Below are positions 1 through 6,757 of a stretch of DNA of 22,737 bases, piece by piece. The stretch is from JAKJGA01 sp029554345 (GTDB lineage Bacteria; Spirochaetota; UBA4802; JAFGJZ01), in the NCBI GenBank assembly GCA_035395685.1, contig DAOPBR010000045.1, forward strand, positions 1 through 22,737, read 5' to 3'. The translations under genes were made by a program, and so were the position numbers. The first letter of the stretch is position 1, and each line of letters starts with the position of its first letter. The notes beneath the pieces were generated by a model. It was not told the origin of the DNA, did not search any database, and saw only the letters and a program-made list of their open reading frames with translations.

Positions 1-120
1 TTAATTGACCGCCTCAATCGCTTGGCTCTAAGTCAGTAAGCGGGTTTTTTTCATGTACAACACGGATTTTTTTGTCGCACGTGACTTTTACAGGTCGATG
101 TTTTATTGAGGAAATTCCTA
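1..120 (+). repeat. Dispersed leader repeat, copy 1 (5' edge cut by window)
   Basis: First member of the window-wide repeat family. TTGACC is at 5-10 and TAAGTC at 29-34, an 18-bp spacing. The central block has CATGTACAACACGG followed by seven T, and the 3' end reads GATGTTTTATTGAGGAAATTCC. It lies about 110 bp upstream of the SUKH-like gene at 233 and points the same way. The few bases expected before TTAATTGACC are outside the window. Confidence 0.85.
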
Positions 121-215
121 GATATATAAAAATAATGAAAGCAGCTGGGGTTCCAAGAGAAAAAATACTCGAACTAGCAAAAGCAACAAGAGAATTTGCG
201 AAAAACTTACCATAA
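111..215 (+). pseudogene. Possible C-terminal remnant of a toxin-like gene
   Basis: A frame open through the end of copy 1 continues to a TAA at 213-215. Its last 26 codons (from ATG 135) give a peptide of protein-like composition beginning MKAAGVPREKILELAK and ending in KNLP. It has no Shine-Dalgarno of its own and stops 17 bp before the immunity-like gene. In polymorphic toxin loci the toxin gene normally ends just before its SUKH immunity gene, so this may be the tail of a lost toxin. It could equally be a chance open frame. Confidence 0.25.
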
Positions 216-232
216 TTGAGGAGGAACATGCA

Positions 233-865
233 ATGTTGATACAAAACAGTTTTGACTTTCCAGAATTATTTATGGAGATGGATACAGAAGGGTGTTTGAC
301 TACAGAAAACTTCATTGATATGAACCATTTGGAGACCCAAAAGTATCTTTGGTTTTATGACATGGAGTGGCTTACAGTGGAGAAAATTAGAAATTTTGAG
401 TGTCCAGACTATCAATCTGAAAGAATTGTACCCTTTGCAAAAACAGGAGGTGGGGATTTATGGGGATGGCACCTAGATTATTTACCAACTTTACCTGTAG
501 TTTATTGCCCTCACGATGATGATGAAGGCGTATTTTATGCTGAATCATTTGAAGCTGCTTTGTTTAGACATATACTTGAGTTTGCTTCACAAAATAATTT
601 TTGCATGACTGGGGGTAAATCATGGGAAATGACGATTGAGAATGCTAAGACTTTATTAAAAGAGTGGAAGAAAAGATACTTTAAGTGGTTCAAGAAAGAA
701 TGGAATCTAGAAATAGATAATTTACTTAATCTTGAAATGAAATTTTATAAACCTAATAAGTCTAACGGATTCTATGTGTTGATTACTCCTGAAGAAGCAG
801 ATGTATTAATTGATAGATATTTAAAATTTGATTTGTTAAAGCAATCTTTTGTATGGACTATTTAA
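233..865 (+). CDS. SUKH (SMI1/KNR4)-like protein, probable immunity protein
   Basis: 210 aa, cytoplasmic (no signal peptide or membrane segment). The segment around residues 65-115, IVPFAKTGGGDLWGWHLDY followed by VVYCPHDDDEGVFYAESFEAAL, matches the core of SMI1/KNR4 proteins: a hydrophobic strand, a GGGD turn, then a strand and helix. Many bacterial members neutralise partner toxins of contact-dependent or polymorphic systems; that role is inferred here. The start is set by GAGGAGG at 218-224, 8 nt upstream. The gene is more AT-rich than the genes after it, suggesting transfer. No intact toxin gene is adjacent, and the stop is only about 7 bp before repeat copy 2. The SUKH call rests on motif resemblance; the reading frame itself is secure. 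Confidence 0.8.
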   Translation: MLIQNSFDFPELFMEMDTEGCLTTENFIDMNHLETQKYLWFYDMEWLTVEKIRNFECPDYQSERIVPFAKTGGGDLWGWHLDYLPTLPVVYCPHDDDEGVFYAESFEAALFRHILEFASQNNFCMTGGKSWEMTIENAKTLLKEWKKRYFKWFKKEWNLEIDNLLNLEMKFYKPNKSNGFYVLITPEEADVLIDRYLKFDLLKQSFVWTI

Positions 866-872
866 TAGATTA

Positions 873-994
873 AATTTTTATTGACCCTCTTTATTTCTTC
901 ACTCTATGTCAGTAAACGGGTTTTTCATGCACAACACGGATTTTTTTGACGCATGTAACTTTGACAAATATGTGTTTTATTGAGGAAATACTAT
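873..994 (+). repeat. Dispersed leader repeat, copy 2
   Basis: TTGACC at 881-886 and TATGTC at 905-910 are 18 bp apart. The central block CATGCACAACACGG plus seven T is nearly identical to copy 1, and the 3' end is GTGTTTTATTGAGGAAAT. The repeat ends directly at the ATG at 995 and supplies its GAGGAA ribosome-binding site. Confidence 0.88.
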
Positions 995-1246
995 ATGTAC
1001 AATAATATTTCGTTCATGCTCGATCCGTGCGATACGCCGCTGTATTATTCCGACGGCTCTTTCAGTGCGGAGAAGGAGGAAGACTCCGTGGCATTCGGGA
1101 AACAAAATCTCTCGGATAAATTACGCGTCTACATATATCAGCCCTCGAAGGAAAACGTACAGACGATCGCGCAGAGCATTATCGAATACATAAACTACGC
1201 GCTCATCCGCGACGGCATTCTTCTCACGAGCATCAAACGCCTATGA
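995..1246 (+). CDS. Hypothetical protein, small
   Basis: 83 aa. The ATG at 995 is chosen over an in-frame ATG at 980 because the latter lies inside the repeat, whereas GAGGAA at 982-987 sits at good distance before 995. The protein begins MYNNISFMLDPCDTPLYY, has a charged middle and a C-terminal helix-like stretch (IIEYINYALIRDG). No family is recognised. The G+C is clearly higher than in the preceding SUKH-like gene. The stop overlaps the next start as ATGA (1243-1246), so the two genes are probably translationally coupled and cotranscribed from copy 2. Confidence 0.6.
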   Translation: MYNNISFMLDPCDTPLYYSDGSFSAEKEEDSVAFGKQNLSDKLRVYIYQPSKENVQTIAQSIIEYINYALIRDGILLTSIKRL

Positions 1247-1749
1247 CTAAAGCAGCTTGTAACCAACATACCTGCAGTAGTCGCTGCAACCGGCATATAA
1301 GCTTATTCGCGTTCGCGGTCACCATCATCGTGCTGTCATTCTTTCACACAACCGATTCAACCGCTGCGGAATGGCCTCAAGCGGTCGTTCCTTTGGGTGT
1401 CAACGTCGGCTACGGCGGGAATGGATACATTATCGGTGGAGAGATAAGCTATGTCCGCCTCATGAATAATTTCGGTGCGGGTGTTTATATGGACGGGCTC
1501 AAAACGCGCGATGATCTTCGTTCGAATCTCGGAGTTGAGTTTTTCATGCTCATGTCCGGTCCTCCGATAATGGCCGGAATAGAATTCGGACCCGCAGTTC
1601 GGCGGGTTGGCGGCAAAATACAGAAAGGTTTCTCTGTTGAGCTGTTCACCTTCGCATATATTCTGCCCTACTGCCGTTACTCGGTCTTCAGAAACGAGAG
1701 GATTTTCGAGGCAGGATTTCTCGCCAAGATTCCGATTACTGCTGATTGA
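1243..1749 (+). CDS. Exported protein, possible small outer-membrane barrel
   Basis: 168 aa. A hydrophobic segment at residues 19-34 (ISLFAFAVTIIVLSFF) followed by a small-residue stretch (TDSTAAEW) looks like a signal peptide with a long n-region. The rest has alternating hydrophobic, Gly and aromatic residues (VNVGYGGNGYIIGGEISYVRL, split over two strands), typical of outer-membrane beta-strands, but it is too short for a large barrel. It overlaps the preceding gene by ATGA. The family is not recognised. The last strand ends near the stop, so the gene may be complete or slightly truncated. Confidence 0.6.
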   Translation: MTKAACNQHTCSSRCNRHISLFAFAVTIIVLSFFHTTDSTAAEWPQAVVPLGVNVGYGGNGYIIGGEISYVRLMNNFGAGVYMDGLKTRDDLRSNLGVEFFMLMSGPPIMAGIEFGPAVRRVGGKIQKGFSVELFTFAYILPYCRYSVFRNERIFEAGFLAKIPITAD

Positions 1750-1908
1750 TCAATCGCATCTCACTCACTAACCGCGGATCAATTTCGTCTTGCCTTCACC
1801 TGTACAGAACCCGCAGCGTCGAATTTCAAACCCGGCTGACGGCCGATCGCCGCATTATCGTTCAGGTCGTGCGGCGCATTCTAGAATGCCATGATTCTGT
1901 TTCCGATA
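1750..1908. other. Intergenic stretch, no gene seen
   Basis: About 160 bp of G+C-rich sequence between the stop at 1749 and repeat copy 3. A frame from TTG 1746 runs through it and into the repeat to 1952, but it has no ribosome-binding site and no protein-like pattern, so it is not called as a gene. Confidence 0.5.
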
Positions 1909-2032
1909 TAATTTTAATTGACCGGACAAACCTCTTCACGCCATTTCCATAAGCACGTCTTTACATCTCCAAAAATATTTTTTTGACGCATGCCTCTTTG
2001 ACTGATCGGTCTTTCATTAAAGAAATTCCTAC
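1909..2032 (+). repeat. Dispersed leader repeat, copy 3 (diverged, orphan)
   Basis: Starts with TTTTAATTGACCGG (TTGACC at 1918-1923) and keeps the T-run, GACGCATG, GATCGGTCTTTCATTAAAGAAATTCCTA. The centre is diverged (no CCATGCA) and the -10 position reads CATTTC. Unlike all the other copies it is not followed by a gene on its own strand; it faces the 3' end of the minus-strand gene at 2070. Confidence 0.8.
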
Positions 2033-2069
2033 ATTCACAAAAGTGAAATGTCAGATATAAAATTCCCGA

Positions 2070-2351
2070 TTAACATTTGCATCCGCACTGCGAACAGCCG
2101 CCTGTTATATCGTCATGAAAACTTTTGACCAGATCGCTAATATCCGTTTCACCGGAATACTTCTTTAAAATATTTTTTACCGAATCAAAGTTCATATCGC
2201 CTGAATCACAGATTTTCTTTAGATTCAGATAAGCTTCTTCAATCTGTTCTTTCGAAATAACTTTTTTACCGTTTTTATAAAATTTATCCGCAAGCAGAAT
2301 CTGACTTAGTCCATCATTCTTTATTTTATTATAAACATCTTGATAATTCAT
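2070..2351 (-). CDS. Small protein with cysteine-rich C-terminal tail
   Basis: 93 aa, mostly helical and charged, beginning MNYQDVYNKIKNDGLSQILL and ending GGCSQCGCKC. The four closely spaced cysteines (CxxCxCxC) at the extreme C-terminus could bind a metal or form disulfides. The start at 2351 is chosen because GGAGGAAAT directly precedes it; an upstream ATG at 2384 lacks this. It follows the MsrAB gene on the same strand with an 83-bp gap, so co-expression is plausible and could link it to redox or metal stress. Family not recognised. Confidence 0.7.
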   Translation of the reverse strand: MNYQDVYNKIKNDGLSQILLADKFYKNGKKVISKEQIEEAYLNLKKICDSGDMNFDSVKNILKKYSGETDISDLVKSFHDDITGGCSQCGCKC

Positions 2352-2434
2352 ATTTCCTCCTTTCACATCATTATAATAGCACAAAAACGATTAATTTCAT
2401 TTTAAATTGGCGGAATTCGCCTGGAACTTAAATT

Positions 2435-3523
2435 TCACTTCTTATCGAACAGTGAAAGATATTGTCCGTACCCCTGTTCCGCCAGTTTCTCTTTTGGAAT
2501 GAACTTCAGGGATGCCGAGTTTATGCAATACCTTGCATTCGTCGGAGCCGGACCATCATCAAATACATGACCGAGATGACTGTCCCCTTTTGCGCTCCTG
2601 ACTTCGGTACGAACCATGCCGTAACTTCGGTCTGCATTTTCTTTAACACTGCCTTCTTCAATCGGTTTTTTAAAACTCGGCCAACCGGTGCCGGAATCAA
2701 ATTTATCAACCGACGAAAAGAGCGGTTCACCGGTTACGATATCGACATAAATACCTTCTTTGTGATTATTCCAGTACTCGTTATCAAATGCTTTTTCGGT
2801 TGCACATTCCTGAGTTACCGCATATTGAATAGGTGTAAGAACTTTTTTCAAATCCTCTTTTGTATGTCCCGTATTGTTTTTATTGTCTTCCGAAAGCAGC
2901 ATCTTTTTCACCTTTTCAATTCCGTCATTGCCCCAGGTTTTTTTCAAAAAACCTTCCCTTCCCGATCCTTCCTTATAGCGCTTGTATTCAAGAGGATTAT
3001 ACTTACAATAGTTTTGATGATATTCCTCAGCCCTGTAAAACTCTGATGCAGGAAGTATTTTCACCGCTATCGTTTTATTAAAAATTCCCGATTTGTTCAG
3101 GATTTCTTTCGAACGTTCGGCTAAATGTTTTTGCATGTCATTTTTGTAAAAAATAGCCGTATGATACTGACTTCCGCGGTCAGCAAATTGACCGTCAGGA
3201 TCGGTCGGATCAATCTGCGCCCAGAATATTGCAAGAAGTTCATTATAGCTGATTATCTGCGGATTATAGGTAACCTGCACCGCTTCATAATGCCCTGTAA
3301 GACCTGTTGAGACTTCACGATACGTTGGATTTTTTGTTTTGCCGCCGGTATATCCGGATACGGCACTGATAACACCGCCAACAGAATCAAACGGCGTTTC
3401 GACACACCAGAAACACCCACCTGCAAAAATCGCTGTCTCTTCTTTCGGATTTGCCGTCACACATGACTGTATCATAAACACACCTGCCAGAGGTGCAAAT
3501 AGCTTCAGTAATAACTTTGACAT
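2435..3523 (-). CDS. msrAB: Peptide methionine sulfoxide reductase MsrA-MsrB fusion, lipoprotein
   Basis: 362 aa. Reduces both S- and R-epimers of methionine sulfoxide in oxidised proteins. The N-terminus has a hydrophobic signal and a lipobox-like IQSC with Cys21, so it should be lipid-anchored outside the cytoplasmic membrane. The MsrA domain (about 30-190) carries the catalytic motif GCFWC (Cys37) and later YHQNY. The MsrB domain (about 220-355) has GTGWPSF, HLGHVFDDGP and the catalytic Cys in RYCINSASLKF. The CxxC pairs of zinc-type MsrB are absent, which is common. The start is set by GGAGGGCGC just upstream of the ATG at 3523. No repeat copy lies upstream, so it has its own promoter. 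Confidence 0.95.
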   Translation of the reverse strand: MSKLLLKLFAPLAGVFMIQSCVTANPKEETAIFAGGCFWCVETPFDSVGGVISAVSGYTGGKTKNPTYREVSTGLTGHYEAVQVTYNPQIISYNELLAIFWAQIDPTDPDGQFADRGSQYHTAIFYKNDMQKHLAERSKEILNKSGIFNKTIAVKILPASEFYRAEEYHQNYCKYNPLEYKRYKEGSGREGFLKKTWGNDGIEKVKKMLLSEDNKNNTGHTKEDLKKVLTPIQYAVTQECATEKAFDNEYWNNHKEGIYVDIVTGEPLFSSVDKFDSGTGWPSFKKPIEEGSVKENADRSYGMVRTEVRSAKGDSHLGHVFDDGPAPTNARYCINSASLKFIPKEKLAEQGYGQYLSLFDKK

Positions 3524-3900
3524 AGCGCCCTCCATCTTTATATGTTAATATACCTAATTATTGGAAGAAGTCGAATTTTTTGTGGAAGCAATAGCCGTGA
3601 GTTTTTTTTGATATGTACTTTTCGGACATATGAGACAGCCGCACACAGCGTAGCTAGCCTCAATATATTATATAGGATTATCATTGCAGAACGGATTTGA
3701 ACATACATAAATCTCAGCAACGATACATACAAGCCACTTCTTCTGGTTACCTTCTACACCGCTAAAATTTTCTAAAATGCAGTCTCCATCAGTGAAAGAA
3801 TATCCTTTTTGTGCTCAATCTGTTCATCTATTTATAAAATCGCACTTTTTGCCGCCGTATCAACCGAACATTATTCTATCGAATAGATACGCCGATGACA
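3524..3900. other. Divergent intergenic region without a gene
   Basis: About 375 bp between the msrAB start (minus) and repeat copy 4 (plus). It should hold the msrAB promoter, but no convincing -35/-10 pair was picked out. No repeat copy was found on the minus strand here. Short frames in it lack ribosome-binding sites. Confidence 0.45.
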
Positions 3901-4016
3901 AATTTTAATTGACCGGCTCAATTGAATAGAGCTATGTCAATAGACGCTTTTTCCCATGAGAAACACCGATTTACCGCATGATACTATGGCAAATCGGTGT
4001 TATAAAAGTTTATTTT
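3901..4016 (+). repeat. Dispersed leader repeat, copy 4
   Basis: TTGACC at 3909-3914 and TATGTC at 3933-3938 are separated by 18 bp. It contains an 11-bp perfect inverted repeat, AACACCGATTT (about 3962-3972) against AAATCGGTGTT (about 3990-4000), the best version of a stem seen more weakly in other copies. An ATG inside the repeat (3956) is in frame with the gene downstream. Confidence 0.88.
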
Positions 4017-4039
4017 GTGGATGTATAATATTAAATATA

Positions 4040-5044
4040 ATGAAGTATAATCCGGAATATTTTAATATCGACAATATAGACATCAAATGGGGAGAGACTC
4101 TTGATGATGTTCGGCAAAAGCTTGTTGGTTTGGTTAAATATAAATCTAATGAGCACCGGGATAATATTCAATGTAAATGCAACAGTATTTTCGAATTGCC
4201 TTGTAACATGGTGACAATACGAGCTCCTTTCAATGATAGACCGGTCTTAAGTGTTTCTTATCAAATTCAACCTCTTGAAATAAAATGGTTTGAAAAATTA
4301 TATTCACCATATATTAAAAAAATAAACAAGTATTTAGGAAAATCTGATAAGCATGAGAATCTATCAGATTTTCCCAAGTCTGAAAGTAGAGATTATTCGA
4401 GTTCAGCTGTATATAGTTCAAAATGGATCATTGAAGATTTAGAAATTTCATTTTCTCTATTTGACAATGTAAGAAAAGAATACATGGGTGCTACATCTGG
4501 AAATTTAAGTATTATATGGACAAACGAAATTAAAGCTGCAAAATATGTTAATGATAACAATGATAGTTACAATAAAAAAATAACGAATTATTTAAACGAA
4601 GACTTGAAAATTATAAAATATCAACTCGATATAAAGCAAAGTCCTTTTTTTATATCTAATAATTATATGTTTGATAATTCTTTATATGAAGAAAATGAGC
4701 TACTAAGAGCTTCTAATTCAAAATTATTTAGTAAATATATATTTGTTACTCCGGTTAATATTGGAATTCATCTAAATGAAAATGATGTTTCTTTTACTAA
4801 AAGTCCAGAAAATGGGATATATATTTCTAACAAGTGGGATACCATTTTTCTTAAAAAAAGCAACTTAAGAACTTTTATAATCGATGAAATATTTCCAGTA
4901 AGAGGTTATGGCGGTACCGAAATTGTCATTAATGATCTTAAAATAAAGGCTTCAAAAGGTAGTAAAACAATTTATGAAATATGCAGAATGATAGAATCTA
5001 TTGTTGGACGGAAACCAAAACGCATAACTTCTTATGATTATTGA
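4040..5044 (+). CDS. Hypothetical protein, AT-rich orphan
   Basis: 334 aa, no signal peptide or membrane segment. It begins MKYNPEYFNIDNIDIKWGET; the N-terminal third is a mix of strands and helices with two cysteine pairs (CKCNSIF, LPCNM), and the C-terminal part ends in a basic stretch (GRKPKRI). Family not recognised. An in-frame ATG at 3956 would add 28 residues, but these are encoded by the repeat itself, so 4040 is preferred, although neither has a clear Shine-Dalgarno. The gene is much more AT-rich than its neighbours, which suggests recent acquisition. It is convergent with the DUF523 gene, 48 bp away. Confidence 0.75.
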   Translation: MKYNPEYFNIDNIDIKWGETLDDVRQKLVGLVKYKSNEHRDNIQCKCNSIFELPCNMVTIRAPFNDRPVLSVSYQIQPLEIKWFEKLYSPYIKKINKYLGKSDKHENLSDFPKSESRDYSSSAVYSSKWIIEDLEISFSLFDNVRKEYMGATSGNLSIIWTNEIKAAKYVNDNNDSYNKKITNYLNEDLKIIKYQLDIKQSPFFISNNYMFDNSLYEENELLRASNSKLFSKYIFVTPVNIGIHLNENDVSFTKSPENGIYISNKWDTIFLKKSNLRTFIIDEIFPVRGYGGTEIVINDLKIKASKGSKTIYEICRMIESIVGRKPKRITSYDY

Positions 5045-5092
5045 TAAATATAATAAGTGGCTTTGCAACTTCAGTCAATTCAACTTCACTTA

Positions 5093-6043
5093 TCATGCAT
5101 GGTTCCGCAGTTTCAATTCAACAGGATTGGGCTCCAGATAGTATTGCCCCGCAAGATATTTCTCGTCGTATATATTCACATAATGACGGATTAGTACAAG
5201 CGGTGCGATGAGCGGTATAAGCTCCCCGCCGTATTGTTCAATTATTTCTTTGAGCTCCCTTTTTTCACCGCTGTTCAATTCGTTTCTAAAATATCCCGCC
5301 ATGTGTTGAAGGACATTCACATTTTTCTTTACTGTAGCTTTATGCCGAAGGGCTCCCATGAACATGGTCTCATATCCGGATATGAAATCCCGTCTTCCGA
5401 TGTTTTTAATATCGCTGACCAGTTTCCCAAGCTCTTTTTGCATTGAAGGATTATGCGCCATCAGAAGATACTTGTGCTTTGCGTGAAAGTCAATGAAATC
5501 CGCCGGGCCGGGATTGTTTCTGATTAATTCTTTCCACCGTCTTAAGGCAAAAATACGGACTATGAAATTTTCTCTCAAGCCGATGTCGTTTAGTCTCCCT
5601 TCCTCTTCTACAGGTATGATAGGAAAACGTTCCATGAATGCTTTAGCAAACAGTCCCGATCCTGTACGGCGCGAATAACCTTTATCATCATATATTTTAA
5701 CGCGCTCCATACCGCTTGAAGGAGAATCGCTTTTAAAAATGAAACCATCGAGATCTTCTTTTTCAAGTTCAGCCAGTTTGCCAGTAATCCAGATGTTCAT
5801 TTTGTCAGTTTGATCTATTTTCGTTTTCTGCGTAATGAGACGAACTCCGTCGTCGCTCCCCAAGAGCCGCATTGCTTCACGAGGAATACCAAACCCGGCT
5901 TCAACTTCAGGACACACGGGAATGAAGTCCATAAATTTCCCCAGGATATCAGTGATATATCTGTCATGTTTGTGCCCGCCGTCATACCGTACCGGATTTC
6001 CCAAAAGGCAGGAGCTTACGCCGAGTTTTATCCTGTTTTCCAT
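5093..6043 (-). CDS. DUF523-DUF1722 protein (TudS-like plus YbgA-like)
   Basis: 316 aa. The N-terminal DUF523 domain (about 1-145) shows GVSSCLLGNPVRYDGGHK and VCPEVEAGFGIPREAMRL; the DUF1722 (YbgA) domain follows (about 175-305, with the HAKHKYLLMAHNP core). DUF523 proteins include the thiouracil desulfurase TudS, whose [4Fe-4S] cluster is held by three cysteines. Here the first two are present, but the family's SPSCG motif reads SPSSG, so the third ligand appears to be Ser. DUF1722 has no settled function. The start at 6043 (MENRIK) fits the family N-terminus; ATGs at 6052 and 6079 are alternatives. Repeat copy 5 begins about 40 bp upstream in the opposite direction. Confidence 0.9.
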   Translation of the reverse strand: MENRIKLGVSSCLLGNPVRYDGGHKHDRYITDILGKFMDFIPVCPEVEAGFGIPREAMRLLGSDDGVRLITQKTKIDQTDKMNIWITGKLAELEKEDLDGFIFKSDSPSSGMERVKIYDDKGYSRRTGSGLFAKAFMERFPIIPVEEEGRLNDIGLRENFIVRIFALRRWKELIRNNPGPADFIDFHAKHKYLLMAHNPSMQKELGKLVSDIKNIGRRDFISGYETMFMGALRHKATVKKNVNVLQHMAGYFRNELNSGEKRELKEIIEQYGGELIPLIAPLVLIRHYVNIYDEKYLAGQYYLEPNPVELKLRNHA

Positions 6044-6084
6044 ACAGCTCATTCTATACTGTGCGTAGACAAAATGCATTAAAA

Positions 6085-6203
6085 TAATTTTAATTGACCG
6101 GCTAAATCACGTAACATTATGCCAATAAACGAATCTTTCCATGCGAGACTTGTGATTTTTTCTCATGAGACTTTGATAGGTCGCTGTTTTAAAAAGAAAA
6201 TCG
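6085..6203 (+). repeat. Dispersed leader repeat, copy 5
   Basis: TTGACC at 6094-6099 and TATGCC at 6118-6123 are 18 bp apart. The central CCATGCGAGAC, a T-run, CATGAGACTTTGATAGGTCG and a CTGTTTTAAAAAGAAAA end follow. It precedes the small gene at 6293 by about 90 bp. Confidence 0.85.
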
Positions 6204-6292
6204 ATTTGTTTACATTACCGTAATCTAATAATAAAATCAATTATTGAAGCAAGTTCTCAAAAGGGGTATATTAAATCATCAATGGAGGACAA

Positions 6293-6559
6293 ATGATGAT
6301 AGAACCCGTAAATATGAGACCCGTTTGGGAAAAGATTCTTGAGTATGCGACATCACCCGTGCAGGGAACTCTTTCGCGCAAACAACGCAAGGGCGTAAAG
6401 ATTCAAATAAACGATGGAGAGGTTCTTGAGAACGCAACCGTATTCATGAGCAATGAATTTATACGTTTTACGCAGAAAAGCGGCAACGAAAATGTAAACA
6501 GCTACTACGCATGGGAAGGCGTACAGCAGATAAAAACCATCAGTCCGCAGGAAGACTAA
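6293..6559 (+). CDS. Hypothetical protein, small, possible SH3/Sm-like fold
   Basis: 88 aa (87 if the second ATG at 6296 is used; GGAGG at 6284-6288 is better spaced for 6296). No signal peptide. A helical N-terminus (VWEKILEYATSPVQGTL) is followed by a basic turn (SRKQRKG) and alternating strands (VKIQINDGEVLENATVF, then FIRFTQ, then YYAWEGVQQIKTI), a pattern like small five-strand RNA- or DNA-binding barrels. That resemblance is only structural intuition. It is convergent with the lysine-rich gene. Confidence 0.65.
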   Translation: MMIEPVNMRPVWEKILEYATSPVQGTLSRKQRKGVKIQINDGEVLENATVFMSNEFIRFTQKSGNENVNSYYAWEGVQQIKTISPQED

Positions 6560-6577
6560 AAGATGATAATACCAGGC

Positions 6578-6673
6578 CGATGAAAAATATTAAAATACTA
6601 ATACGTGATATGCATGCTAATAGTTGCTTAGGCGTGCGCCGATTCATTAGTTCTTAAAAAGTATTTTTCATCG
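6578..6673. terminator. Nested inverted repeats between convergent genes
   Basis: Outer arms CGATGAAAAATA (6578-6589) and TATTTTTCATCG (6662-6673) are perfectly complementary. Inside are ACTAAT/ATTAGT (6597-6602/6646-6651) and GGCGTGCGCC (6631-6640). The A- and T-rich outer arms could act as a bidirectional terminator for the genes ending at 6559 and 6758. The size and nesting are more elaborate than a usual terminator. Confidence 0.45.
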
Positions 6674-6690
6674 CTTGGAAATGTTTTGAA

Positions 6691-6725
6691 CACTTTGAAT
6701 TGAAAGTGTCATCCAATTCAAAGTG
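6691..6725. terminator. Hairpin at the 3' end of the lysine-rich gene
   Basis: Perfect 12-bp arms CACTTTGAATTG (6691-6702) and CAATTCAAAGTG (6714-6725) with an 11-nt loop, 32 bp past the stop of the minus-strand gene. No strong T-run follows on either strand, so it may be a processing or stability element instead of an intrinsic terminator. Confidence 0.5.
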
Positions 6726-6757
6726 CCTCGATGCAATGAATGAGGAATCTACCGCAG

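Noticed and set aside
1746..1952. Short frame from TTG running into copy 3
   Set aside because: Rare start codon, no Shine-Dalgarno, and it ends within the repeat.
2462..3046. 194-codon open frame antisense to msrAB
   Set aside because: The opposite strand encodes a clear MsrA-MsrB protein; this frame is Phe/Cys-rich shadow sequence.
3956..4039. N-terminal extension of the gene at 4040
   Set aside because: The first 28 codons are the sequence of repeat copy 4 and its flank; the extension is in frame by chance.
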